64,000 bases of DNA, from contig RQOL01000729.1 of NCBI GenBank assembly GCA_013076295.1, positions 5,547,949 to 5,611,948 on the forward strand, given 5' to 3'. This document shows positions 32,715 through 43,341 of the stretch, in pieces (the first letter of the stretch is position 1; each line of letters starts with the position of its first letter). The notes under the pieces were generated by a model. It saw only the letters and a program-made list of their open reading frames with translations. It did not search any database and was not told the origin of the DNA. Source of the DNA: Sanderia malayensis. Its lineage: Eukaryota > Cnidaria > Scyphozoa > Semaeostomeae > Pelagiidae. Made by a program: the position numbers and the translations under genes.

Positions 32715-33645
32715 TTAAAGGGCTTATGCAGCCTGAAATGACATATTGATTTTTACGGAGAACGAGAGAAAAAGATCTGAGTATCACTATGAACTTATTT
32801 TGAGCGTTTTCTGACGAGTATAAGTATATTTTTCCAAGCTCAAACACACCCAGGTCTGTTGAAGTGCTATGACGTCAGTTTGATGACACGCGAATCATTT
32901 TTTATAGGGGTCAGTTTGGGAAAATTTGGCCGCACGCCACAGTTTTTTTAATAACTGGACTTAGGCGACGCCGATTTCAGTTATCTCACCCCTGGCTAAA
33001 AGCGCCATATTTTCCTCACATTATGAGTCAATTCCCGTTGCTTTCAATTAAAAACAGAAATTTTAACAAATTTTGAAAAAAATAAAACTTTCAAGATTTT
33101 GATTCAGTGTGACATCAGAACGAACGGAGCTATTGTTCTTCAACTATTGTTCTCTGAGGAAGAGCTGCCCGGCCGGTGTTGAAACAGTAGCTGGCTAAAA
33201 TATTTTCGAAATGTCGGATTGCGAAAATAGTAGTTCAAAACAAATTCCTCTGACAACAAAGGACAAAGTCTTCCTTAGGATAGCGAAGATGACGAAAACT
33301 ATTCAGTAGTCAGGTCGTATAGTCGAAACTTGCACGAAGGAGAACCTCTTGCAAGAAGACCCAGAGCTGGGTATGGCAGTGATGATAAAGAATCGGGTTG
33401 TGAAGGCCTACCTATCACTGAAAGAACTGGATGCCCGTTTTGAAAATAAAACTTATGTTGATAATTGGTTAGTTCATTTGTTATTTAATAAATTATTGGC
33501 AACTGTTAAGCACTAATTCTATGGAATCATATGAGTTTTGTTCATTGTAATGTTTTGTCTTCAGTTGTTACAGTCCAATCCAGGTCTTTAGAAGAGTTTC
33601 GTTTTGCGAGACTTGTGGAGAGGGACGAATTTAGTGTTGGCACAG
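32715..33645 (+). mobile_element. TTAA-flanked DNA transposon, copy 2 (3' truncated)
   Basis: Begins with TTAA at 32715-32718 and the end AGGGCTTATGCAGCCT, then follows 2045-2915 closely (for example the TTTCTGACGAGTATAAGTAT and GGTTAGTTCATTTGTTA blocks). Similarity ends near 33645 and no right terminal inverted repeat is found. It contains a segment near 33555-33600 missing from copy 1. Confidence 0.8.
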
Positions 33646-34790
33646 CAAATTCAAAGACATTTGTTTTGAGACCACTCAATCAAACATTTTGACTTCAGTT
33701 TTCGATCTTATTTCATCAAGTTAAAAAACTATCATTTTCCAAAACAAAAATGAAATACTATAATTGTGTATTAGTTGCATAAGCATACAGCTAGAAAACT
33801 TTATTCTTTTCACCTGATGCTTCCAACGAGTCAAAAATGCTCCCCCCGTCTCCATGCGTGATTGTGCTCGTGGTCCCCCTGCCACAGCGTGCCCAGCATC
33901 TAGTATGGTACGTCATGTTGTTTGTTGTTTCAACAAGTTTACATTTCATCCAATGAAAAACTTGCAAAGTGATATCATACTTGGTAGCCTCACTTCAAAT
34001 CAAAAGTGAACTTTGAATCTGAGGCACATACATTATATTGGCAAGTAAAAGTCTACACAGACACAGAACACAACATTTTTCCCCACTCTCCAACATGTAC
34101 TCATTTGCGCATGCGCTTCGCAAATAAAAAATGATGGTTCCGGTGCCGAAAATGAAGGTGAAGGCATAAATCAAAGGAGAGGAGGAGCGAGACCAAGACC
34201 ACGACTTGCTAGGCCACGACAAGTTAGTTTTTTACAAGCCACGTTTGCCATGGAGCCAGATGCCGACGGAGAAGATGAGACATTTTGATCAGGAGAGCAA
34301 ATTACGAGCAGTTCATCAAACTTTAGCAGTGCAAGTGACAGTTCAGACAGCGAGTGGCTTTAATTTAAGTATACATCACTTTCCAAGTAATTTAATTACA
34401 AAAAATATTATAAAAAAAATCTTATTTACAAAAAGGTTACAAATAATTACAAAAAGATCTTATTTGAACAAAATGCTGCAAAAATTCAACTTTAAATTGA
34501 AAAACTAGAACTGTAGGGTCTTTTTTTTATAGCAAATTATGTCATGACATCATGATGACATCACAGCAAAAATTGACAGGTTATCGCCTGGGTACAAGGA
34601 CATTCTGAAAGAGGACATTTCAAAGTATAGAGAACAGTAGAGAAACAAACCTAGACGATAAAAGCCGAAAGATTGGGCTCAGAGACATGTCTAAAAAAAA
34701 ATAATAAAAATTGCTCAAAACAATTAGAATTAACTTCAATCAGTAATTAAATAATTAATTAAATTCAATAAAAGTAACTAAAATTCAATT
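33646..34790. other. No gene recognised
   Basis: Mostly AT-rich. A short plus-strand stretch at about 34130-34290 has an Arg/Pro-rich frame (RRGGARPRPRLARPRQ) of unknown nature. No RNA gene or repeat pair identified. Confidence 0.4.
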
Positions 34791-34819
34791 CAGTGATGTT
34801 CAAGAAAGACACATAATTC

Positions 34820-34861
34820 CCTGCAACTCTGAGTTTCGTGCTTATGCACTCATCAGGCAGA
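34820..34861 (-). ncRNA. Hammerhead ribozyme, left terminal repeat
   Basis: Minus-strand copy of the ribozyme at 36748-36789. Stem I TCTGC/GCAGG, core CTGATGA, stem II GTGC with loop ATAA and GCAC, core GAAA, stem III ACT/AGT with loop CAG, and the cleavage site after TT. All core nucleotides are present. It would cut minus-strand RNA near position 34825. Confidence 0.85.
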
Positions 34862-35017
34862 TTTCATGAAGAAAATAACCTACTGATTTAATAAAGAAAA
34901 TAACCTACCTACAAAAAGGCCAACACAAATACAATCCGCAGCATTAACATCACAGCAAAAAACATCGCAGCAAAAAACATCGCATCTAACTTGCAAATTG
35001 ACGACTGAGCTGAATAC

Positions 35018-36569
35018 ATGGCGGAACGACAAGCTTTCATCACGCTGAAAGATCACAAAGATAACTTTGATAACAAGCCCACTTGCCGACTTATTAACCC
35101 AGCCAAAAGCGAGATCGGACGAATCAGCAAGCAGATTCTTGAGAACATCAACACTACTGTAAGACACAAAACAGGACTTAACCAATGGAAAAACTCAGCC
35201 TCTGTCATCAACTGGTACTCCAACATCCTTAACAAGAATCAACACACCTTTGCCGTCTTCGACATAGAAAGCTTCTACCCTTCAATCACAGAAAAACCCC
35301 TAACAGACTCCATCAACCTAGCCAGACAATATACCAACATACCGGACCGCGACATTGACATCATAATGCACTCAAGGAAATCACTTCTCTTCAATGACAA
35401 CAACGCGTGGATAAAAAAGGACAACAGCAACTTTGACGTAACGATGGGCAGCTACGACTCCTTGTTGGACTTCTCATCCTCAACAACCTATGTGACACGT
35501 ACTAGCCGTATTCAGAAACACCACCGGACCACAAGCCGACAGAATAAGAAAGGACATCACCAAACACTTCAAATCCCTCGGACTGAGCATCACAATTCAA
35601 ACTAACCTCAAGATTGTTAACTACCTCGGCGTCACATTCAATCTTAACAACAAAACGTACTACCCCTACAGAAAGCCTAACAACCAGCCTCTCTACATTA
35701 ACGTCAAATCCAATCACCCTGCCAACATCATCAAGAAGCTACCCGACTCCATTAATCGCCGAATCTCTGACATTTCCTGCAACGAAGACGAATTTAATAA
35801 AGCCAAAATTACTTATAACGACGCCTTAAAGTTCAGCGGATATACGGAAAGCCTTTCCTTCAACAAACATCGGCAAACAACATAACCAAGACGAAACCGC
35901 ACCATCATCTGGTATAATCCTCCCTTTAGCAGTAACGTGAAAACTAACATCGGAAAAACCTTCCTTAAGCTCGTATCCAAACACTTCCCTAAGCAACACA
36001 AGTACCACACCCTTTTTAACAAGAACAACATCAAAATAAGCTACAGCTGTATGGAAAGTATAGGCACCATCATAAACAAGCATAACAAGAAAATCTTATC
36101 TACTAGCGACACCAGCAACAGGAACAACATCAAGCTATGCAACTGCAGATCCCAAGAAAATTGCCCCCTCGACAATAAATGCCTAACCACCAGCCTCATC
36201 TACAGCGCACAAGTAACCTCAACAACATCTAACCAAACTACAACTAAGAACTACATCGGACTGACTGATGGAGCGTTCAAACAGAGATACACCCAACACA
36301 AGTCTACATTTACTTGCAGGAAACTCACTAACAGCACGGAATTATTTAAATACATCTGGAAGCCAAAAGACAACAACATCAACTTCACAACGAAATGGTC
36401 CATCATTGCGAGAGCCCGCCCCTATAATAACTCCAGTAAACGGTGCAATTTACGCCTAACAGAAAAGCTCTACATCATCAAGAACAGCAATAACAATCTA
36501 CTTAACAAACGATCAGAACTTATCTCCAAATGCCGACATGAAAACAAGTTTTACCTAAAGAACTATTGA
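35018..36569 (+). pseudogene. Penelope-like reverse transcriptase with GIY-YIG endonuclease
   Basis: The RT starts in MAERQAFITLKDHKDNFDNK and continues with KPTCRLINPAKSEIGRISKQ and FAVFDIESFYPSITEKPLTD (catalytic Asp block). A frameshift at about 35450 removes the region that should bear the second catalytic Asp pair. The text resumes at about 35600-35880 with QTNLKIVNYLGVTFNLNNKT and again at 35937-36569 with NPPFSSNVKTNIGKTFLKLV. The C-terminal part has a Cys cluster, LCNCRSQENCPLDNKC, then the GIY-YIG nuclease, LIYSAQV and KNYIGLTDGAFKQRYTQHKS, and a stop near 36569. The RT copies the RNA and the nuclease nicks the target. At least two frameshifts and one stop. The Cys motif before GIY-YIG is common in animal Penelope-like elements. 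Confidence 0.85.
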
Positions 36570-36747
36570 CATTCAACCATATATATTGTATCACGCTTTC
36601 ACACTTTAAGTTAAATAGTTTACACGTCCTTTGTTTTTAACTTATAATAGACCCATTTCACAACTTTTTGTAATTAGAGCGCCCATTCTTCTATTGTTCT
36701 TATTATTTTGTATATATTCCAGCTGGTAGGTTATTTTCTTCATTAAA

Positions 36748-36789
36748 TCTGCCTGATGAGTGCATAAGCACGAAACTCAGAGTTGCAGG
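36748..36789 (+). ncRNA. Hammerhead ribozyme, right terminal repeat
   Basis: Minimal type I hammerhead. Stem I strand TCTGC at 36748-36752, CTGATGA at 36753-36759, stem II GTGC-ATAA-GCAC at 36760-36771, GAAA at 36772-36775, stem III A-C-T with loop CAG and A-G-T at 36775-36783, H17 = T at 36784, and stem I return strand GCAGG at 36785-36789 (one G-T pair). All conserved core positions are kept and the stems pair. Short stem III hammerheads of this form are known from Penelope-like element terminal repeats. It would self-cleave after position 36784. Confidence 0.9.
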
Positions 36790-36828
36790 GAATTATGTGT
36801 CTTTCTTGAACATCACTCAATTCTATAT

Positions 36829-37399
36829 ATCGCTCTGCACATATGTGTATTGAGCACTGTCGAACGGTGTTTTCCAAAATTATTTTTATTATTATTGTTA
36901 AAATTCAATTCAATCATTTTTCTATATTTTTTCAAAAACTCTGAAAAACTATAGGCCTAAGAAAACAAGAGTAAGACAGGCTGCGGATCGGGGGCACAAA
37001 AATAATTCTACTTTCACATTGACTACTTTCACATTTTTAAACTTAAAGCAAGTAAAAACTTACACCGGCTTCTTCACTTTTAATTATCCAGTCTTCTGCT
37101 TGCTTCATTCATTGGCTCCCCACTCCTCGGTTCAATCAAAACGAAAAAGAAATGGGCCTTGATCTTGCTTTCTCAGAAACCACAATAATTGGTGATTTGA
37201 TTAATTGCCAGACTAGCCCTGACAATTCCATGGCCATAGAGCCATAGGGCAAACCTCATTAACAATTCAGTCCATGTTTTACTTGCAATTTGATTTACTC
37301 CGGTGGCAAATGAGGATCTTACCACATGAGACACCATACACAATACATGATAGAGCTCTTTTTCCCAAACCAACCTCATAGATTCCACCTCCACTACCT
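36829..37399. other. No gene recognised
   Basis: AT-rich sequence after the Penelope-like element, probably including the decayed upstream part of the Ulp1-like gene. No repeat pair was identified. Confidence 0.4.
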
Positions 37400-38667
37400 T
37401 ACTGGAATCAAAAACGTAAGCTGCCCCTTTCTAAACGTGTTGGAGAGAAAAAAAAACTTATAAGAGAAACAAAACTCACCATTTATGAAAGTCCAACAGA
37501 TGTGAATATTGAAGAAGAGATTATCTCCGACAACCAACATCATGAATTCACGTCTGAATTCTCAGCAACAGCAATGAAACCCTTTGAAAGTACAACGTCA
37601 TTGATGAATAATGAAACATCTACTACAGCAGTTAATGTGAATGAACCAGAACAGATGAAACTGTGTGCCCATTACTAAGCCATTCCTCTTATTCTTCTTC
37701 TATGTAGCCTATCAAGGCCGTTGGTGCGCCCATCGGCGTACATTGCACCTCCACTCTTCTCTATTCTCCGCCAACTTTTTGAGTCCTCCCAAACCTCTCC
37801 CAGTCCATTGCTTCAGGTCATCCTTCCATTGTTTTCGCGGTCTCCCTCTGCCCCTGTCACCTTCAACAATTCCCTTGATCAATGCTCTCGCCATTCCATT
37901 TCTCCTCACTTGATGTCCAAAGTATTTCAACTTCCTTCTCATTATCACATCTATTACTGGTTCTGGCCTTTCTCCCAAGATTTTTGTCACTTTTTTCCAT
38001 ACATATTCATCGCCCACTGTACGTATACGTATTCAGTGGGCGAGAATGTTGACCTGAATCTTCATGACTTGAGCAAGATATCTTCTTGCAAGATGCTAAA
38101 TGACTCTGTCATCCACACATTGCAGCAAATGATCTTAAGGCAATATGACTGTGCTTCTTGTCTTCTAGACCCAATCCTAGGGCAGAAATTGCAATTTAAG
38201 CCAATGACAGATAAGAGTTTTTCACATATACTCCATGGTGGAAAATTTCATTGGCTTTCAGTTAGCACTTTTGGCTGCTCAGCTGGAGAAGTGTTGTACA
38301 TGGACAGTCTCTTCAGCGGAAAATTAGTACAAACACACAGTAACAAATTTGTGCCTTACTCAAGTGCAATCTCCTAAAGATCGGAATTATGGTGTTGTCT
38401 GTAAAACAACAAACTGACAATACTGATTGTGGATGCAGTGGCTTTCACACAGTACATTTTACTAACCGAAAATAACCCATGTGAAATAAATTTTTGGAAA
38501 GAAAAAATGAGGCATCAAATGTTACATGCATTGCTGAAAGATCACATTGATCCATTTCCAACTTCTTCAGGCACTGCATAGACCAATAATGCAGCCGTTA
38601 TTGAAGTTTACTTAATTTACACTTGTAGAATACCCTGGTTTGCATCCAAAAGTAGACATCATGGAAG
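37400..38667 (+). pseudogene. Ulp1/C48-like cysteine protease gene, exon 1 (interrupted)
   Basis: The plus strand reads LTIYESPTDVNIEEEIISDN before a LINE insertion at about 37676-38030. After it comes DLNLHDLSKISSCKMLNDSV, then IHTLQQMILRQYDC. The protease core follows: KSFSHILHGGKFHWLSVSTF (catalytic His in HW), GEVLYMDSLFSGKL (Asp), and after a frameshift near 38370 QQTDNTDCGCSGFHTVHF, with the Gln and catalytic Cys of the C48 family. The exon continues to CRIPWFASKSRHH, the first half of a PHD-like zinc motif, and ends at 38667 before GTAATT. Such Ulp1-like proteases with a C-terminal PHD are abundant repeat-borne genes in cnidarians. Substrate unknown. Confidence 0.65.
37676..38030 (-). 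mobile_element. LINE 3' end fragment
   Basis: The minus-strand frame from about 38017 to 37712 encodes MRRKLKYFGHQVRRNGMARA, then EGDRGRGRPRKQWKDDLKQW and a Trp-rich end. This is the typical C-terminal end of RT polyproteins of L2/CR1/RTE-like LINEs in invertebrates. After the stop the sequence has an AAGAAGAATAAGAGG tail, the probable 3' terminus. It is strongly 5'-truncated and inserted into the Ulp1-like exon. Confidence 0.85.
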
Positions 38668-38969
38668 GTAATTAATGACTAATTATTTCATTTAGACCTA
38701 TCTTGTAATGGTCTTAATTCATGATCCAATGATACAATATGCTGCGTTCTCTTCGTGACAATAGGGAGTTTAAGCATTGACAACGATAACCATAACGATA
38801 ACCATAGGATACTGATTCAGCCTAATGCGCACGCGTCAGAGGAGATTCCCCTTCCGTTATGGTTTTCAGTCACCGTTCTGGAACGATAGAAATCAGATTT
38901 ATCGTTCTGTGACAACGATAGCATATTTTGAAGAATTTCTTCGAACTTTCAAACATTTTTCAGTCAAAT

Positions 38970-39722
38970 ATGGCCTCAGCAAGCACCTCAACGTCAAACC
39001 TGAAAGCTAGTGGGTAAGTTCGGTAATTTTTAACAATTTGAATGCTTTACTTCATAGTTTTGCTATGTTTTCTGTTCGCGAAAGCTTTGGCCTAAATGTT
39101 GGAAAAGTGTAAAAAAAATACCAACGAGTTATCATTGAATTAATGTTGATAACAAATTTATTTAAGGAAACGATTTAAGTGGACACAAAATCACGGCGAC
39201 CTTCTTTTGCGGGACATTTTAAATTTGGAAGTTTGGGTAACGAGGCCAGGAAGCACAGAGAGGGGAGACAAATGGAAAGGAATTGCAGATATTTTGAAGG
39301 CAATTGAATCCCCCAAATTTGTGACAAACCAGAGATCTGCAAGAGAACGGTTTCAGTATTTGTTAGAAAACGGAAATCTAAAAACAGGCAAGAGGAGAGA
39401 GCCAGTGGTATTTCACCAGAGGTGACTGAAATAGATAAGCTCTTAGACGAACTTATTGAACTTTTCGACACTGCGACACAGGAGCAGAAAGCAGCACAAA
39501 AGGAAAAAGCAGACAAGGCAGCATTAGATGCAGAAAAGGGGCTAGAAATGAGAAGGAGGTCCCTGGAGAGTATGGGAGAATCAGTGAAAAGAAAGAGTAA
39601 CGATGGTGACGATGGAAAGATTAGACAAAATGGAGGCTCAACTGCAGCAACAAAATGAACTGTTGATTCAGCAAAACAATTTGATTATTAGTTTGCTAGA
39701 AACTGTAAATGACCGAAACTAA
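38970..39722 (+). pseudogene. Harbinger Myb/SANT-like protein, spliced, two frameshifts
   Basis: Exon 1 starts with an ATG at 38970 (MASASTSTSNLKASG) and ends at 39013 before GTAAGT. The intron ends TTTATTTAAG at 39166, and exon 2 joins in frame as SGKRFKWTQNH. The Myb/SANT-like helices are FKWTQNHGDLLLRDILNLEV and GDKWKGIADILKAIESPKFV, then NQRSARERFQYLL. A frameshift near 39400 leads to a coiled-coil-like stretch (VTEIDKLLDELIELFDTATQ, KADKAALDAEKGLEMRRRSL). A second, near 39630, leads to MEAQLQQQNELLIQQNNLII, ending at 39722. It would bind the element ends and assist the transposase. It lies head to head with the far end of the transposase gene. Confidence 0.8.
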
Positions 39723-40835
39723 AATTTGTTATGAAATATGTCATTAATTTTCTTTTATATTTCTCTGCATTAATTCCTCCAACCTTTGCAAAACGTATTA
39801 AAAAAGGGTGTTCAATTTTGTGAAGACTTTTCTTAAGAGTTTCCAACAAAGAAAGATAGAAAAATTTAAAAAGTATGACGCTGATATTACTCAAGTTCAC
39901 TATAACTTATAAACATCTTGGCAACTGTCCAGTAACTAGGGTTGATAAAGATGGTTGAAAATGTTTGGTGGGTCAACTTCAAAAAACTTTGATGTAGTAC
40001 TGCCATACAAGCAGTTTCTGGCATTCTTCAATAATGTGCAAACAATGTACATTTCTCCAACAGTACTAAGTTGTATTTTTAAATTTTTCTTGAAATCTAA
40101 AAACTTAAAATAGTTTATAATGTCCCCAAACAGCCACTCAAAGCTTACTCTAACTGAGCTCATTCGTTGATTCAACAGCTGCTGCTCTTCAGTTAAAATG
40201 GCATCTCTGAATGGAGCTTGAAGTTGTGGCCTTAAAGGGTATGCAGGATCTCCATAAATGCACATTGTATCTCCATCTGGGGAAACAGAATGTTGCACAA
40301 GTTGCTGCAGACCAGATTCCCTCAGCATTCCACTATCATGTCTTCTGCCTTCAAATGGACCATGCAATGAAGCAACTAGCCCATCTGGTGTAGCCACTGA
40401 CTGAAAATTTATTGCATTCAATCTTTTGTGGCCATTGTAGAGCACACGCTGGTTGATTCCTGGTCTTGAGATGGCCCTTACTGTACCATCAATAAATCCC
40501 CAACAGTTTCTTAATGGAGCACCCTTTGCATGAACTGCATTGGCATATCTCTGCAGATTTTCTGGTGCTAAAAGCTGTCTATCAAAGGCAGTCAGAAGAA
40601 AACCCCACTGTTGATTTAACATTCGCATGACTGTGTTGCAGACACAGAATAGAGATAATACAGAAGGCCAACTCAAGCATTTTTGATGGTCACGCATGTA
40701 AGCGAGGTTAAGGACTCCAAAACACGTGTTGTGTAATTTGCTAAATATAATAAATCAAAATAACACAATAATCATGCCTTCATTTTGTGATTCCGTGTAT
40801 CAGTGAAAGTTTCTTCACTTGTATATAACGCCCTT

Positions 40836-42358
40836 TTAAAGTGCCCCTACACCTTATTTTTTTATTCTTTATATCGATAAAACTTTCTTCGCTGATTTTA
40901 GATCCGAAAATAGTATTTAAATCTGACGTCTAGTTAACGAGTTATAACGTGGGGAAGTGTCGATGTTTCGTCATTTTCGCCATTTTTTGTGGTCAACTTT
41001 TAGGACTGGGATCTACCTACTATGACATCATAGTTGGTGCCATTGTGCCCCGTTCATTTTCCCGTACTGAAGCAACAAATCCGGCATCAATTTTCTCTCA
41101 TACGATGCACTCGATATTTGTTTTTTTGACTTTTATGATTAGAAACAGGTCGGCGCATTATGACATTGAAATTTGAAAGGCTTGCGATGAGTTTGCAGCT
41201 GTGGGGAGGAATTACAAAATTCCTATGTAGTGGCTGCTCGTTGTGCTCAGTGGAAGCGGGCGTGGGCCGTCCAATGTTAAAACTGTACGGGAATGGGGAT
41301 GCCAAGAAGAGCATCAAAACATGATGATAAAACGGGGAAAATATGTCATATCGATGTGTTTTGCTAGCCCATGGAAATACACCCGATAAATCAAAATTTG
41401 TATGGCTTCACAAAATTCTGCTTTATCAGGATGATCGCCTTAAAACTGTGAGGAGAAGGAGATGGATAAATTTCATCAAATCGCAACGATGGAAGAAATT
41501 TTATGGACGCCTCATCATGAATGAAATAAATCAAACAACAAACAAACAATAATTTCGGTACAATAACGAAATTTATGTGTAGTAATAAGGAATTGTGTCG
41601 CAGATTTTCTACACTTGCTGTTCCAAATGAAAATCGAATCGTTTCAAGCTTCCTCAAACCCAAAAGGCTTAGATTGACACGGATATGATGGCCTAAATTA
41701 TTGCGTATATTGAATTTTGATATACACTTTTGCTTCATCACAAACACAACAAAAAGATAATAATTCAGATCTAGTCAAATGCCCAGAAAGTTTTCTTTCA
41801 ACATTTCTTTTCTTGCTCACATCTCTTTCATGGCTTTGACTGAAAGAGTTCTCAGCCAAATGGCATAACAAATGCATCAGGTTTCTCCTTCATCGGTATC
41901 ACTATCAACGGTTTGCTTTGCTCTACGATACGATCAATCCTATCCCCTCGCCATCTTCACATTCCTCGGCACTGCAATCCCTACTGTCATGAACTACTAT
42001 CCGACAAAGAATGTTAATTTATGGAAACTTTCTATTCGATTCTGATCACCAAAATTGCACAAATACCCACGAATACACATAACGAGACAAGACAGCGCAA
42101 ACACTATTTATTATACTGCATTTAGGCCTACGCCCGCCGCCACTGAATACAACGAGCAGCCACTACATTGGAGTTTACCTACTATGATGTCATAGTAGGT
42201 AAATTACGGTCCTAAAATTTGACCTCGAAAAAGTGGTACGCATTGCCTCGTATCTCAAAAACTACTTGTCATATCAAAAAAATATCAACGGATTCAGAAT
42301 CAGCGCATTCGAATCTATAGTTTTAGCCAATAAAAAATAAGGTGTAGGGGCACTTTAA
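40836..42358. mobile_element. TTAA-flanked DNA transposon nested in the 33-bp-TIR element
   Basis: TTAA at 40836-40839 and 42355-42358 flanks inverted repeats of 23 bp (40840-40862 and 42332-42354), beginning AGTGCCCCTACACC. It is about 1.5 kb with no recognisable transposase. Internal inverted repeats are present: 41222-41268 matches the reverse of 42122-42170 (GTGGCTGCTCGTTGT). A perfect palindrome lies near the right end and a related imperfect one near 41012. TTAA duplication fits piggyBac or Kolobok. The frames inside have no assigned product. Confidence 0.85.
42174..42203. repeat. Perfect 14-bp-arm palindrome
   Basis: TTTACCTACTATGA and its exact complement around a TG centre. A related imperfect palindrome, CTACCTACTATGACATCATA, is at about 41011-41035 on the other side of the element. 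They may be transposase-binding or subterminal structures. Confidence 0.85.
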
Positions 42359-43190
42359 TGACAATCACACACAACACCCGCTTTCCCTACCACTGCATTT
42401 TGTCACTATCCCCCATTAAACATAGGCCTATTCTCTTTTCCTATTGTTCACCCATTGTTTGGCCACTGGTTACATGAAAACGAGTTTAAGAACTCCACAA
42501 AATCCATGACCATGAACTTCAAAAGATACCGACACGAGTTGGCCTTCTGTATTATCTCTATTCTGTGTTGCAGATGACACAAAGTTCAGGAACTGGCCTG
42601 GCAAACCTTGAAATCATGTCAGAGTATCTCCATCGATATGCAAATCGTCTCAATAAAGTGCAAATGGCTTCAGTAGAATCAATCCTCATTCTGTTGTATG
42701 TAATAATTTCTTCAGGCAGTTGGAAAATTTCTTGTAAATTGAATATGTCTGCTTTTTCGAAACGAAATTCTGCTTTACATTCGTCGTTGTTCATTTGCTC
42801 CAAATCAAACTTCTCATACTGCCAATATGGAATATTCAAATTTCTGGGCCTGTATTGTCTCTCCAATACAGCAAATTCTTCGTCATCAATAATTTCTAAA
42901 GCGTGTGCAACTGCAAGGGCTTCGTTTACTGCATTTAAATCAGCCATTTTTTTGTTTGAAATGTGATTTCTGGAAATCCAGCAATTTGAAAGAATATATT
43001 AACGAAAACAAGGAAATGAGAATTTCCTGCCAAAATCACATTTTACGTGAAACCACGAAGCGTCATTGTGACTCCTGCTTAATGGAATTTACGACAACGA
43101 TAACGGGAACCATAAAGATATCCTGTGACGTTATCGTTATTGTTATCGTTGTCAATGCTTAAACTCCCTAATATTGCAACTTTGTTACAG

Positions 43191-43341
43191 GAGGATGGTT
43201 GCATGTGACAGAAGTGGTGAATGGTATCATCAACTTTTGCACGTATTCAAGATGGCATTTTTGAATACAAAACGCTCACCAGGTGCTGTACAATGTGCAC
43301 TAACAGAGAGAAGACAATTTGTTAATTCCCTTTACTTTTAA
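43191..43341 (+). pseudogene. PHD-finger exon of the Ulp1-like gene
   Basis: After TTTGTTACAG the frame continues RMVACDRSGEWYHQLLHVF, the second half of a PHD-like zinc finger (C, then WYH), and runs to a stop at about 43341. Joined to exon 1 at 38667 it completes the CRIP...CD...WYH pattern. PHD fingers usually bind histone tails; here it is probably part of an element protein. The intron of about 4.5 kb is almost entirely the Harbinger insertion. Confidence 0.6.

Larger units (their letters stand above)
34793..36828 (+). mobile_element. Penelope-like element with inverted terminal repeats
   Basis: A Penelope-type RT/GIY-YIG coding region is flanked by inverted repeats of about 100 bp: the sequence at 34793-34910 is the reverse complement of 36724-36828, with small differences and an internal duplication of AGGTTATTTTCTT on the left. 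Each repeat contains a hammerhead ribozyme (annotated separately). Penelope-like elements are known for such ribozyme-bearing terminal repeats. The coding region is broken by frameshifts. Confidence 0.85.
40642..42568. mobile_element. DNA transposon with perfect 33-bp TIRs inside the Harbinger transposase
   Basis: Inverted repeats at 40642-40674 and 42536-42568 are exact over 33 bases, beginning ACACAGAATAGAG. The flanking TGCAG at 40637-40641 and 42569-42573 is a 5-bp direct repeat; because the host continues with the same bases the exact border could shift by a few positions. Without the nested TTAA element it is only about 400 bp, so it is a MITE-sized non-autonomous element. The superfamily is not identified. 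Confidence 0.9.
39936..42947 (-). pseudogene. Harbinger transposase, split by one insertion
   Basis: The N-terminal part starts with an ATG at 42947 (MADLNAVNEALAVAHALEII) and includes FRFEKADIFNLQEIFQLPEE and RFARPVPELCVICNT, where an insertion (40642-42568) begins. The rest continues to a stop at 39936. It shows GFIDGTVRAISRP (first Asp), GRRHDSGMLRE (second Asp), YGDPAYPLRPQLQAP and RVSFEWLFGD (Glu), the DDE_4 type. There are no other stops or frameshifts in either part. Together they span about 360 residues, close to HARBI1-type length. The insertion is therefore the only visible lesion. It cuts and joins element DNA at 3-bp targets. Confidence 0.9.
38763..43169. mobile_element. Complete PIF/Harbinger element with 40-bp TIRs
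   Basis: Terminal inverted repeats at 38763-38802 and 43130-43169 (40 bp, one mismatch), beginning AGGGAGTTTAAGCATTGACA. The flanking AAT at 38760-38762 and 43170-43172 is a 3-bp target duplication, as expected for Harbinger. Inside are the Myb-like gene (plus) and the transposase (minus, split by a later insertion). The element sits inside the intron of the Ulp1/PHD gene. Confidence 0.95.

Noticed and set aside
33995..34222. A small cysteine-rich secreted peptide on the minus strand
   Set aside because: The signal-like text is short, lies in an unassigned AT-rich region and has no cleavage or conserved Cys pattern.
37173..37394. Minus-strand frame of 73 codons as a gene
   Set aside because: No family resemblance and the region is probably the eroded upstream part of the plus-strand Ulp1-like gene.
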